64,000 bases of DNA, from NCBI GenBank assembly GCA_014529385.2, contig CM043971.1, positions 90,637,840-90,701,839 of the forward strand. The letters are read 5' to 3'. The notes beneath the pieces were generated by a model that saw only the letters and a program-made list of their open reading frames with translations, had not been told where the DNA came from and did no database searches. This DNA comes from Adiantum capillus-veneris. Its lineage: Eukaryota; Streptophyta; Polypodiopsida; Polypodiales; Pteridaceae. Shown here piece by piece: positions 11,181-22,688 of this stretch (position 1 is its first letter; each line of letters starts with the position of its first letter). The position numbers were made by a program, and so were the translations under genes.

Positions 11181-13623
11181 GTGTGGAGGTCCACATCGTG
11201 TAGCCGAGTGTCCTATTAGGCTACAAAAGAACGCCACACTAATGCAAACCAATCAAGCGAGCATGTCTACAATGCCGATATTCATGTGTAATCGATGTGG
11301 CATAGATCATTGGATTGCCCAATGTCCAAATAATCCAAATGCACCGAAGATCATGCCATTAAACTTGATTGAAGTTATCGAGGAGCCATCACCAAGTACA
11401 CCCGTGGTACCAGTAAACGTACTCACATGATCGATGCTCCAAAAACAAAATTATATTCTTGAGGAAAGAGACATGGCATCAATTGCCCAATCTCAGAAAA
11501 AGAAGAAAACCCAAAGGAAGAGATCGCAAAAAGCAGCGAAGTCAGACCCCAGTTCAAAGACCAACATAGGGACTGGTGACGACCCCGTATATATGAATGA
11601 CGCTGAAGAGGATTCTGATTCAGGAGAAACCATGGAGACCAAAACAACCACTAAGATAGAAACCAGCAAGGAAGATCTTCATGAGCCACAATGGCCAGGA
11701 TCCAAGAAGAAGATAGGAACTTATCCAAACCCTACAGAGAAGATTGAGCGAGTCAAGCAATTAAGGAGTTTGGTAGAAGATACCCAAAGGGATCTAGAAC
11801 CAGCACCTAGGAAGATCTAGATTATAGACACCGTGTTCCCTACGCAACAACAACCTCACCAAGTCCATAGACCCGTGGACATACCTAGTGTCATCCAAGA
11901 AGAAAGTGACTTAAAGTCATGGGAAAGTGGGCATACTCACTTCTTGATGGAAAGAATGTTTACAGAGGGACTACCTGATTCTATCAAAGAAATGGAGATC
12001 CCATCTTCCCCACGTCAAGGGACTCGAGGCCAAAAGGTGCCGTTAAACATTGCCAAATTGATGGATTTCATGTCTTCAGAAGTTAGAACCACCATCATGT
12101 TCAAACTATATAAAGACCCTGAGCTAGTCTTAACTCTTCGAGCCTTCCTCAATGGAGAACTAAAGTTTGAGCTACCACAATTTGCACAGATGGATGGAGC
12201 TGGAGAGATTCCAATAGAGGAGGAATACATAGATCCACAACCCAACCTATATGAGAACCTTGTTATAGAAATACCTGTTAACAAGTTGGGACAATACTTT
12301 GAGGGTGATGAATCCAATGCGACTATACCAATCACTACTAAGGGATAAACTGTGAAGGGAATCCTTGATGGTGGCGCTGGGGTTAGCATTGTGACTAAAA
12401 ATTGCTGGGAAACTATGGGAAGACCTCACCTTGCGACCACAACCATAGTAGTGAAGATGGCCAATGGGTCTATTGTTAAACCTATTGGGATGCTAGAAGA
12501 TCTCAAGATCAAGGTCTTTGGACATAAAATAAGAGTTACCTTCATTGTTATGGATTTCTCCAAACACACTATGGCATCGAAGATGATCTTAGGACGTCCT
12601 TTCATGAGGGAAGCAAAGATGGTGCATGGCTGGTTTAAAAACCATGTCTACTTGCAGTTCCAAGATTCTGTCATTCAAGTGGATCTTATTACTGGTCGAG
12701 CACATCCTCTAGGAAACAGGTTTATAATTGATCATAGATCTAACACCACAGTTCACTCGGCCCCATTGCAATATTGTTACACGTGTAAAGCGGACACTGA
12801 TGTTGGGGAAGATTCTCCTTATATGGATGTACTACCTGGGATGACTGAGTCAGACAATGTGGATTGGGTCCACCTAGCAGCAACCATAGACACTTGGGAA
12901 AACAGGGAGACGACCTGGGTAACACCTGAGGGGGATGAAATGCCCGTACCCTTAAATATGCTACAAGCAATGCATATAGATTCTGACAAGATTCATCCTT
13001 ATATAACAAAGAGAACATACAAGTGGGTCCCTAAAGCTTCTTTAGCGACCATAGCTAGTGCTAAAAAACAAAAGCCTTGTAGGAAATGTACCACTCGCTC
13101 CAAGAAAAGTAAGAAAATGTGGCGTTGGATTCCTAAATGACTATTGGAAGCCCAAGGCTACTATCAAGGAAATGATCAAATCTGGGTGCTCAAACGTAGA
13201 TTGTGTTCTTACCTGTCACTTGACCCATGTGAGCCCAATCCCGTAGCTCCAAAACGAATCAACGATCGCGGAAAGAAAAAAATCACAGAATGCTACACAC
13301 CCGCTCCAGAGCTATTTTGGGTACCAAAGAAAGAACGATTTGTTCCACCTAGCTCAGGAAGGGGGGAGTCCCATGAAGCTTCTAGCTCCTCATGTAATGC
13401 ATCCATAGAGGTAAAAGATTCTCCACAGCCTCCACCTACAATAGTGGACCTCCATAAAGCTACAAAGGAATCCACACCTCCCAGTGTTCAAGAATCACCT
13501 GATGAACCACTTCAAGTTCGATCCTGGGAGAGTACCTTACCACCGTTGCAACTCGACGAGGCACCTAAGGTAATAGTAAACTATTGGCAAAAATCCCCAC
13601 CTATTACCAAGTGGAACAATTGA
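11128..13623 (+). pseudogene. Zinc-knuckle, protease and Trp-motif frame of element E
   Basis: One frame covers about 830 codons with stops at 11428 (TGA), 11818 (TAG), 12346 (TAA) and 13138 (TGA), each reachable by a single transition. It starts with two more zinc knuckles (CYECGGPHRVAECP, CNRCGIDHWIAQCP). A Lys/Glu-rich linker follows (11460-11820). A retropepsin-like domain lies at about 12340-12700 with ILDGGAGVSIV and, 80 residues on, MILGRPFM. The active-site triplet D-S/T-G reads D-G-G. The tail (13015-13330) repeats a Trp motif: KWVPK, WRWIPK, IWVLK, FWVPK. It overlaps gag in another phase, so expression would need frameshifting or is now broken. No RT follows. Confidence 0.78.
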
Positions 13624-13680
13624 TTTCAAAGGGTGACGAGCTCATTTCAAACGGTATGATCTACCCAAGGAAGGGGGGAG
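13356..13680 (+). other. Two internal polypurine-tract-like runs in element E
   Basis: AGGAAGGGGGGAG at 13356-13368 and AAGGAAGGGGGGAG at 13667-13680 match the terminal tract AGGAAGGGGGG at 15296-15306. The second lies just after the coding end, where a terminal tract would be expected if the following 1.6 kb had been added later. Confidence 0.7.
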
Positions 13681-15295
13681 TGTTTGCTGACATCCATCAT
13701 TCACTTGCTTCCCTCTCAACCTTCCTCCCTGACCTCTTAATCTCCCAATCTTAGGGAATGTACATATAAAGCCTTATACTCATTAAAAAAATAATAATAA
13801 TAAAGAGCAAGAGCAATTAGTAAACAAGTATGCACAATAAAAGTCAAAACATTGACTCAGACCTACACAATCACATTCGGTACACTGGAACAGAAACCTA
13901 TGCCATAAAACACCTTTGATCCTCATCACTTGAGTGATGGAGGGTAGGTAGAATTAGTACAATAGGAGTGTTTCTGTTTTAGAGTTGAGTGATTAGCAAA
14001 GTTCTTTTTTCCCACTGATGTGCCTCCTAGAGGTATTCTTTGTGTTTCTTAGTGTGTACAGGAACATGTTGTTGTTGTTAGGATTTGGACCTTCATGGGA
14101 TCTTTCTCTCATTCACACTTCAAATCAAGCGCGACCATCGACACAAACAGGTGTTTCTTGTCCATTAGCATTGCCCCTTATCTTTTTTGCATCTATGATT
14201 GTCTGCTTTGATTGTGATTAGTAGCATAATATCGAGCACATTTTCTTAGTAACAAACATGTAATTCAATGTTATTTTTTGTCATAATCACTTGTCTAGGT
14301 TTAAAAATCAAGCAGTCCGACTAAGCTAGTTTGACCAAGTTGGGTGTTAGAGATCTTCTCTTAATACCATGGGGAATGCCTTCCTAATAATCAATGGTTA
14401 CTTAGGTTCTTAATCCGATTTAGGCAGCATTGTGTGAAATGTACTGGGGATTTCTAGTGGGCTTGGACCCTATTCACCTTTAGCTTAAGTATTATAAAGG
14501 GAGTTTACTAGTGTGATGAGCCTGAGGAGGTGTATCAGTGTTATATGACCCCCCAAAGTTTACAAAATTAAAATGCTAAAAATGAACAAACAAAAAATCA
14601 AAGTGCCACATTGTAAAATCTTAAGCTGGAAGAGAAATCTCAGCTTGATTGGGTACTTCACTCACATGTATCGCCTATGGTACTAGAGCCCTAGAGGTTC
14701 CCAGTGTGGGCGCTTTTCCTTGAAAAGAAAAAAACCTAAGGCATACAAAATAAGCACACACATCAAAATTGAATCACTGTGAAAAGACTTTGGGGGGTCA
14801 AAGAAAAGGTAATCAGTCAGGCGATGATTTCATGAAGAATTCCTTTTATCGTAGCTTAACTACAAGGTCTTCTAGGTATAGCCTCTAGTCAGCCCTCGAA
14901 CATGAAATACTTGGCTCTCGCGATTAAACAACTTAATTGACCATAGAAAATTAAGAAGTTTACCCATGGTATTAATAGTCGATCTCTAGTGCCTTTCGAC
15001 CGTTAAATTAGCAACCCCAGACTTATTTAATTTTTTACCTTTACATCTGTTTATGCATTTGATTATATTGCAATTTAATGTTTATTGCTGACAAATTGTT
15101 TCAAATTTTGTTACCAATCAATTTGCCTGCCTAAAACTGCATATGCTTTTTAATCGCTTATGAGAATGCAATTACTGTGCCAATGTTGTTTGATTTTGCA
15201 GTGACTGAAGAAGGCTAAGGATATTCATCTCAAATGCTCTTCCACCTCGATGAACGAGCTTCAACTCAATAGCTTCCGAGGACGGAATCTACATC
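13681..15295 (+). other. Noncoding 3' block of element E
   Basis: About 1.6 kb with no long ORF and no recognisable protein. It is AT-rich with no palindrome of the D type. It contains a few short ORFs (for example 14018-14221) without family signals. Confidence 0.6.
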
Positions 15296-15306
15296 AGGAA
15301 GGGGGG
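15296..15306 (+). other. Terminal polypurine tract of element E
   Basis: AGGAAGGGGGG lies 2 nt before the 3' LTR; this is the plus-strand primer of reverse transcription. Confidence 0.82.
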
Positions 15307-15308
15307 CA

Positions 15309-15900
15309 CGTTAACCCTCACGGCTCACGGACACCCTATCATCTACGACGGACGTTGTAACCTACGGCGGACATTGTATTATTTATTTGGTAGAGTCAGG
15401 TACTGGGCTTGTTGATCCAATAGGAAAAGGGTAAGAGTGATCGCCGATGAGAGGCGCACTCTAACTAGAACATTCAAGGGATTAGTTGGCTAAGCATGGG
15501 CGCCCAAGTGTGAATGGGGTGAGCTCATATAAAAGTCAACTAAACCTAAAATTCACTCATTCTCTCATTTGTGCAATAGAAGAGTGCTCCTGCTCCATCT
15601 CCATCTCCATCTTCTTCATCTCTTTGTGTGTGTGTGAGAGAGAGAGAGAGAGTGAGAGAGGGAGAGAGAGGGAGTGTGTGGGCGATCGAGAATTACGAAG
15701 GCACAACGGCGGTGAAGCGGTTGAGCGCGACGTAGCGGTGTCTCCTTCTTCTTCGCAGCGAGGAATCCTCCACGAAGCAAGCGTAGAGCGGTGAGTGACA
15801 CACCATCGCCTTCTTTGAGATTACTAGTTTAGGCTTGTTGTGGCTCGCACACGGTGTATCGACAAGTTCCTTGCATTGACACGTGTGACACACGTGCACA
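15309..15900 (+). repeat. 3' LTR of element E
   Basis: It aligns with 7068-7675. The first two bases are CG instead of TG, a T-to-C change at the conserved terminus. A 16-bp segment near 15840 is missing. CCATG follows at 15901-15905. Confidence 0.88.
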
Positions 15901-15905
15901 CCATG

Positions 15906-16500
15906 TACAAATATCAGCCTAATATGGCCCAAGCTCAAAGACCACCAATGGGTATGGAAAGACCTCAACCTTTGTTGGGTCAATAACCTTCGTACTCATG
16001 ACATAATCCAGTGCCTGTAAAGTACATGCACTCCAAAGGAGTCATAGATGAACAAGCATTAGTGCCTGTTACACCCTATGCGGAGCTTAGTCCATCTATA
16101 GTGATGGTAGAAGGAGATTGGTATAATTCACATCCACCACCAATGGAAGAAACCGTGACTTATGCTCCACCAGAGCTCGCACCAATGCATTATGTAGCTA
16201 ATCAAGGTGTCATACCTCCTATGGTAAGACCCATGATTAAGCCAAGAACGGGAAACTGTCACACTGTGGTGCAGATGATCATTGGAAAAATGAATGTCCA
16301 GAGCCTGACAAAAACCTCAAGCCAGTTGAAGCCTATCGCATACAATGTTGCAAAAAGGGAGGACACTTTTTGGAAGATTTCCCTAAAAATCCTTTAAACA
16401 GGGGTAAAACAGTAGTAAACGTAGTCCAAGTGATACCTACTAGCTCATCAGAGAGTGAACCGATTGTTCCAATCAAGGTAATCACTAGAGCCTAGGCTAA
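15906..16500 (+). pseudogene. gag of element D, 3' part with zinc knuckles
   Basis: This is the continuation of the gag broken at 7067. The main ORF (16011-16397) is Pro-rich with conserved-looking text. In the neighbouring frame around 16262-16310 a zinc knuckle reads HCGADDHWKNECPE, and another Cys-Cys-His remnant follows at about 16340-16390 (CCKKGGHF). A one-base shift therefore separates ORF and knuckle. A TAG ends the run near 16494. Confidence 0.7.
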
Positions 16501-16587
16501 GAAAAAGAACACAACTCCTCTGATAATCCGGAAAATACAAAAATTTCCTCTCAAAGGATCAAAAGAAGCAGAAGCAAAAGATATGGT

Positions 16588-17208
16588 ATGAGAAAACAAA
16601 AACAACGGGTTGAAATCGAGGAGGAAGCCAAAAAGCTATTCCAGGAAAAATTGAAAGAAATTGGAAGTGAAATCAAAGAAACAATCGTGAAATCTAGAGG
16701 ATCCATTTTGGTTGATAAAATTTTTGAGCCTATTAATGCAGCCTTGGAATCCTACCAAGTAGGACTTAAAGCAGGCCAAAACATGGAGAACAAATGGAAA
16801 AACTATCCTTCTCCATACATGGAAGCAGCTAAGCTGGAAGCTTGTCAAAATTTGGTAAGAATCACGCAAGAAATGCTGGAAAAAAAAAACCCCAGGCTTG
16901 AAAGTATCGCAAAACCTAAAGAGCTTGTTGTAAGAGACACTAAAGAAAAACCCAATGTGGTGGTAGAACCCCACCTTGAAACAAAAGAACCAGAACTTAT
17001 AGTGCCGGACAACGAAGATGCCCTAGATGGAATTCCATTCGTAGAGGAAGACTGGACAGGACACTTATGGGAAAAAGTTAGAGAGACCAATGATGGGAGC
17101 CTAACTCTAAAGTCAGCTCCTATAGAGGAAGTTTGGTTGGATAACCTACCTTCTGATATGAATATGGATGTACAATCCCTGTGTGGGGATTGTGGATCTG
17201 AAGCTTGA
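16588..17208 (+). CDS. Gag-protease linker ORF of element D, unknown
   Basis: An intact 206-codon ORF starting ATG. The first 50 residues are Lys/Glu-rich and could form a coiled coil (EEEAKKLFQEKLKEIGSEIK). The C-terminal third is acidic and ends DVQSLCGDCGSEA. It lies between the zinc knuckles and the protease and is followed 3 nt later by the protease frame, so it is best read as a spacer of the gag-pol polyprotein. Alternatively it is a separate accessory protein. No family is recognised. Confidence 0.55.
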   Translation: MRKQKQRVEIEEEAKKLFQEKLKEIGSEIKETIVKSRGSILVDKIFEPINAALESYQVGLKAGQNMENKWKNYPSPYMEAAKLEACQNLVRITQEMLEKKNPRLESIAKPKELVVRDTKEKPNVVVEPHLETKEPELIVPDNEDALDGIPFVEEDWTGHLWEKVRETNDGSLTLKSAPIEEVWLDNLPSDMNMDVQSLCGDCGSEA

Positions 17209-17211
17209 GGA

Positions 17212-18171
17212 ATGTCGAAACCATTGACATTGAAAACATTACCCTCTTACTTGGGAGATAACGAAGATGAATCCATAGTGTGTAAGATCACTCAAGTAAA
17301 AAGAGTTGAACAGACCCTAGAAGTAGACAACACCCATTCAATCATGTCTACACCCATCCAATGCACTCTTACCTTGGGAGAACTATTAAAACTCAAACCA
17401 TATTTATGGAATGATCTACAGAAAACCCTAGAGAAGGTGGGGATAACAAGGATAATCTCAAAAATTTTGAAAATTTTGAAAAACGAAATGGACAACAAAG
17501 AGATTTGATATGTTCCAATGAACAAAGTCAGAGAATATTACGAAGGGGAAGAAGGAAACACCACCCTTTGAGTAAAATATAATGACATTGAAACCATGGC
17601 AATACTGGATAGTGGAGCAGGCATAGCCATAGCCATGAAAGCAGTATGGGAATCATGGGGACAACCAGCCATTAGACAAACTCGAACGAAATTACAATTG
17701 GCTGACAGACACATTGAGAGACCATAAGGGTTGCTTGAAAAAGTGATAGTCAATTCCTGTGGAGTTGAATATCAACACACTTTTGCCATAGTAGACTTTG
17801 GGAAAAAACTCAATTATGAAATCATATTGGGAAGACCTTTCATGCGACAGGTATAACTTATCCAAGATTGGGGAAACAATTATCTGTAGTTGAAGCAAGT
17901 GGGATCTATAACAAGGGTAAATCTAAAAGATCACACTTATAGAGATGTCTTGAAAACACCCATACAAGAGTTTGATTCAATTTCTTCGGCTGAAATTAAG
18001 CTTCCATCCTGGTTAAACAAAGACACTCCTATTTGGATGTGTGGAGCTTCAGAGAATGGGAGCTTAAAACGAAAAGAATGTATTCTAGAAAGGGATTGCA
18101 CAGATGAAGCCTATGTACGTGAACCTTTTCAGAGCATTTGTTTGAGCCATTCGAGTGGACTCAAATTTTAG
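17212..18171 (+). pseudogene. Aspartic protease region of element D
   Basis: A single frame with stops at 17506, 17569, 17725 and 17854. The retropepsin core reads MAILDSGAGIAIAM (D-S-G intact, about 17598-17640), with the second conserved motif IILGRPFM at about 17827-17850. This enzyme processes the gag-pol polyprotein. Element E has the same layout with D-G-G in place of D-S-G. Downstream, 17890-18171 is a pol linker containing LNKDTPIWMCGASENG. Confidence 0.78.
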
Positions 18172-18960
18172 CACCCATGGATGTATGTTGCAATGAGGAT
18201 GGCTACGACATAATTCCCATCCAAATGATTTCAACGCTCCACATTGAAGATGAGGAACCCAAGGACTTGATGAAAGCTCAACAAATCTTTTCAGACCTCT
18301 ACTACAATGCAACAGATGAGGTAGATGAACACTCAGCTACCTCAGAAGATTTGGGGTCAAAAAAAGTGTGAGAACTAAGCTACTCTTGAAAGGAGGGGAG
18401 GAAAAGTTTTTTGATCTGCCTAACCAGAAATCAAGAAGATAAAAATGGTATAGACAAAAAAGAGACACCAGAAATGTGAAAACACAACCTATGCCATCAG
18501 TCTCCAGTAGAACACAATTCTTGATGCAGATAGATGCAAATGATTGTGTCAAGGACAAAATCACTGGTAGATATCCTTCAAACAAAAATCCAAAAATGTC
18601 TAAAACGTCAAGAAAAACAAGGAAGGATACTCAAGAAAACAAACAGGATAAGAAGCCAATCATGACACGAGTTGAGCAGAACAAGAAATATCAAGAGTTG
18701 AAAAAATCTCTAAAGGATATATATACGACCAAAATGGAAACCACAAAAGAGGATAGTAAGGATGTAATAAGTATTCCATCCTATTACAAAAAGTATACTC
18801 TCCAAGATCAAAAAATCATAGTCGAACAACCTGTTAGGGAACTACGAAGATAGGGTGAGTCCTACGAAGGGCCTGAAAATGCTAAAAAGATAGACCTGGC
18901 TGAACCAAGAGAAGAGCCTAGACTTGCTTACATCGCAAACGACTTAACAAAGAAAGAAGA
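18172..18960 (+). pseudogene. Protease-RT linker of element D
   Basis: Polar, Lys-rich text in ORFs 18138-18371 and 18476-18853, with frame changes between them. The end (DLTKKEEELLLSLLKEY) leads into RT. No catalytic motif is present. Confidence 0.55.
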
Positions 18961-19890
18961 AGAGCTCTTGTTGAGCTTGCTAAAAGAATACCGAGATATC
19001 TTTGCTTGGTCTTACAAGGATCTCAAGGGTGTTGATCCAGAAATCTGTCAACATACTATACCCATGAGAGATAATGCAAAACCAAGTAGACAAATGCCAT
19101 ACACGTATAATGAAACATTTGCCAGAAAGATAAAAGAAGAGATTGAAAAACTAAAGGAAGTCAAATTCATTTACAAAATTGAACACACAGATTGGGTGTC
19201 TCCAATTGTGGTAGTACCCAAAAAGAATGGAAAATTACAAATGTGTATTAATCTCCAAAAAGTGAATGCAGCTACCATTAGAGACAACTTTCCTCTTCCA
19301 ATCATTGAGCATGTTTTAGAACGAGTTGCAAGAAAAGAATCTTACAACTTCTTAGATGGCTTTTTGGGATACAATCAACTTTTGGTTAACCCAAAAGATC
19401 AACATAAATCTGCTTTTGCGACAGAATGGGGTATTTTTGCCTATCGGGTTATGCCATTTGGGTTAACTAATGCTCTAGCCACATTTCAAAGGTTGATGAG
19501 CCATGCTTTTAAAGAATATCTTAGGAAATTCTAAGAAGTATATATGGATGATCTATGCGTACATTCATCAATCCAGCCTGATCATTTTGAACACCTCAAA
19601 AAGGTATTCGAAAAATGTAGATTTTATAGGATTTGTTTAAATCTTGAAAAGTGCACATTCATGGGTAGACAAGGAAAAATTATTGGACATATAGTGTCTA
19701 AAAATGGCATAGCTAGTGATATTGAAAAAATTTATATCATGGCTGATTTGCTTATACCAACAACAGTTAAGGGGATACAAGCCTTCATGGCGCTTGTGGA
19801 TATTATTGACGGTTCATCTACATGTACGCTATAATTGCAAAACTCATGTATAGCTTGATTAACACACTTTGAGTGGATCGAGGCATGTGA
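18961..19890 (+). pseudogene. Reverse transcriptase of element D
   Basis: ORF 18968-19534 covers the fingers and palm: RDIFAWSYKDLKGVDPEI, WVSPIVVVPKKNGKL, NFLDGFLGYNQL and MPFGLTNALATFQRLM. A TAA at 19532-19534 interrupts it. The same frame resumes at 19535 with VYMDDLCVHS, so the YMDD active site is intact. The thumb and connection continue to about 19834, then a shift occurs. The wording (HTDWVSPIVV, FLDGFLGYNQ) is typical of the Tat/Athila branch rather than the chromoviruses nearby. Confidence 0.85.
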
Positions 19891-20527
19891 AGAATCCTTC
19901 ATGAATCTTAAGCAAGATCTCACCTCAGCTCCAATATTGAAAGCACCAGATTGGAATAAGATATTCCACATACATGTAGCTGCTTCCAATTTTTATATCG
20001 ATTGTATACTAGCTCAACCAGGAGAGGAGAAAATTGACTTTTCTATTTCTTATGCTAGGTCGACAGTTGAACATGGCGGAAAATAATTACACCACCATTG
20101 AAAGGGAAGGATTAAAAAAACTCTATGCCGTTAAAAAGTATAGACACTACCTATTAGCCAACAAATTTGTGTTCTTTGTGGACCACCAAGCTTTAATGTA
20201 CTTGGTCAACAAGCCATGTAGCACAGGAAGAATAGTGAGATGGTTCATCATTCTTCTGGAATTTGATTTCATTGTGGTTGTAAAAAAGGGCACTACACAT
20301 CAACGAGCAGATCATTTTTCAAGGATTGTTTCAAGAGAATCACCTAAAGGGGTAGACAATGATCTACCAGATGCCTATTTGTTCTCCGTGGAAATGATAC
20401 CTCGATGGGCGGAAAACATGGTGACATTGATGACAATAGCTCAAGTGGATTCACAAATACCATGTCCTATTATGATCGGATTAATCAAGCAATCGGCTAT
20501 GTATCAATTACTAGTTGGTAGGCTATA
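19891..20527 (+). pseudogene. RNase H of element D
   Basis: Two overlapping ORFs in different frames, 19901-20086 and 20034-20528. They encode a Ty3-type RNase H: FHIHVAASNFYIDCILAQ, where the usual first catalytic Asp is replaced, then NYTTIEREGLKKLYAVKKYR, FVFFVDHQALMYLVNKP and HQRADHFSRI. It removes RNA from the RNA-DNA hybrid. A frameshift near 20050-20080 disables it. Confidence 0.8.
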
Positions 20528-20589
20528 AAAAATAAATCGAGATGGAATATTTCTCCTATGCATTAATCTTGAAGAATAAAAATAGTACC

Positions 20590-22107
20590 TAAGTCAAGCA
20601 CATGTTACCATAGTAGGACTTCACTTTGTGGAAGACCAAACTATGCAACGAATCTTGAGACTTGGAGTATTATGGCTGACTATGAGGAGTGATGTTCGAT
20701 CTTTTGTAAAGAATTGTTCTCAATGTCAAAAACAAACACCCATACCTCATGTAACATTGTTTCAAATGTCACATGCTCCTAAGTGGAGTAACTATCTGTT
20801 TACTTACTTATCAAGCCGAACATTTCCTGAGGATATGAGTAAACACCGTCAAAGAGTAATTGAAACTAAAGCAAGAGACTATGCTCTTATTGGGAACCAA
20901 TTGTATTGGAGAGGTAAAGATCAACATTTGCATCTTTGTGCAAATAAAGACAAGTATATTCCGATTATAGAACAAGCACATGCTGGATTAGCTGGAGGTC
21001 ACTTTTCGAGTGAGACCACCGCAAGAGCAATCTTGATGGCAGGCATATGGTGGCCAACACTTTTTGCAGATGCCAAAGAATATGTTCGAAGGTGTGATGT
21101 TTGTCAACAAGAAAAAATGCCAACACGTATAGATAGCATGCCCTTAAGACCAATGATGGGGGCTAGAGCTTTCGCAAAATGGGGTATAGATTTTATTGGG
21201 CCGATACAGCCACCTGCTTATAAAACCCAAGCTCAATATATCATTGTAGCTATGGAGTATGTGACCAAGTGGGTCGAGGCTAAAGCAACTCAAAAGAATG
21301 ATGACAGAACCACTGCCGCATTCTTATATGGGTATGTATTCACGAAATATAGACTGCCAATAGAAATTGTCAGTGATCGGGGAACTCATTTTCTCAATGA
21401 GGTACTCGAGTATTTGCTTAATGAGTTTATGGTCATCCATAACAAATCAGCTCCCTATCACCCACAAGCAAACGGACAAGCTGAGCATTCGAACAAAATT
21501 CTTAGCTTGGTGCTAACTAAAGTGGTTAGTTCAAGAAGGACAGACTGGGAAATGAATCTCCATGTTGCTCTATGGGCTTATTAAATGCTACACCCTTTAA
21601 CCTTGTTTATCATCTTGATTGCATACTGCCAATAGAATTTCTATTGCCGACATTAAGGGTAGCAAGGAATCTTGAGTGTACTGGACATGAATTGTCAGAA
21701 AGACTTGAAGATTTTGAAAAGCTAGATGAGCAAAGCTAACTACAGTAGCTCACATCTATGCACAAAATCGAAAACAAAAACAGTTTTTTGATTCCCACTT
21801 AATCACAGAAATCTTCAAGAAAGGGGACTTAGTTTTAATCTATTCCCTTAAGCGACACATTCCCAAGTTTAAGAAAAAGGGAAACGGGCCGTTTATCATT
21901 GAAGATGTATCTCCAAGTGGAGCACTAAAGTTATCCACCCAAGATGGTGAACCAATGGCTATTAGTGGATGTCGTTTAAAGAAATACAATTTGCCTCTAA
22001 CCAATGGATTGCTAGAAAGAATGCATGTAACCATGCAAAGGAGGATTAAACGGCAGCAAGTTATTGATGAAGTCCAAGAGGAAGCTCAGCTTCAGGTACT
22101 CAAATGA
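20590..22107 (+). pseudogene. Integrase of element D
   Basis: The core ORF 20628-21584 is intact. The zinc-binding HHCC domain is at about 20970-21110 (QAHAGLAGGHF, CDVCQQEK). The DDE core follows: WGIDFIGPIQPP (first Asp), VSDRGTHFLNEV (second Asp), PYHPQANGQAEHSNKIL (Glu), all present. A TAA at 21582 and shifts at 21590-21770 break the next part. The C-terminal domain resumes at about 21790-22107 (KGDLVLIYSLKRHIPKFK, KGNGPFIIEDV). No chromodomain follows. Confidence 0.85.
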
Positions 22108-22152
22108 GAAGCTGCTCTCAGGAATCAATAGATACCGATTCCCATCCACACT

Positions 22153-22680
22153 ATGGAAATAGATGACCGACAATGGGAATTACCTAAAGATGCAATTTCA
22201 ATAGATGATGACTGGTTAGACGGAATGGACCTGCGCATCAAAGTACAACTCAACAATCATAGCACCAATGCTTTGGTCAATACATGAGCTAGAGTAAATG
22301 CAGCCCGTTATTCCACGTACAAGAAGGCAGCAAGTCAAGCATTGATAGTAGGAATAGCAACAATCAAAGGATGCAACAAGACCCCAACCCCAACATTGGG
22401 AGTAGTCAACTTGAACGTGATAGTACATGGATGTTCATGTCCTCATCAGTTTGTATGCTTACCAGATGAACACATGAATGAGACAATGATTCTTGAAATT
22501 CCCTAGATGTGGAAATACAAACTAGTACCAGATTGGGATACAATTAGCTCAAGATATCACCTAAAGGCGGGCAACTCATTGTTCCAATTGCACCAAGCAA
22601 GGAGGAATGGAAAGGAAGCAATCAGCAGACCAAACCACAAAGTAATCAATCTTCTCCATCCCCTCCACAAGAAAATGCTA
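22153..22680 (+). pseudogene. Post-integrase retropepsin-like region of element D
   Basis: One frame with TGA at 22285 and TAG at 22504. After an acidic start (DDRQWELPKDAISIDDDW) it reads IKVQLNNHSTNALVNT, stop, ARVNAARYSTYKK, then TLGVVNLNVIVHG and ETMILEI. The layout resembles a retropepsin: substrate strand, A-L-V-D-T-G-A-like loop, x-V-N, then a second strand pair. The loop Asp position is Asn and the Gly position is the stop, so any protease would be inactive. This is inference from pattern; a different fold is possible. Confidence 0.4.
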
Positions 22681-22688
22681 CAAGTAGC

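Larger units (their letters stand above)
7068..15900 (+). mobile_element. Gag-protease-only Tat-like element E nested in D
   Basis: The element is 8,833 bp with 608- and 592-bp LTRs, CCATG duplications, a tRNA-Asp-type primer site and a terminal purine tract. The internal region encodes gag with several zinc knuckles, then an aspartic protease and a Trp-motif tail (8451-13623). From 13624 to the LTR there is 1.7 kb of noncoding DNA. No RT, RNase H or integrase is present in any frame, so it must have been mobilised in trans, presumably by a related full element. The LTRs differ mostly by transitions, and the second LTR lacks 16 bp. Confidence 0.9.

Noticed and set aside
12015-12429. Reverse-strand ORFs opposite the E protease
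   Set aside because: They are antisense of a frame with retropepsin motifs.
15486-15801. ORFs of about 60-100 codons across the E LTR
   Set aside because: They cross the GA microsatellite and occur in both LTRs; no start context or family.
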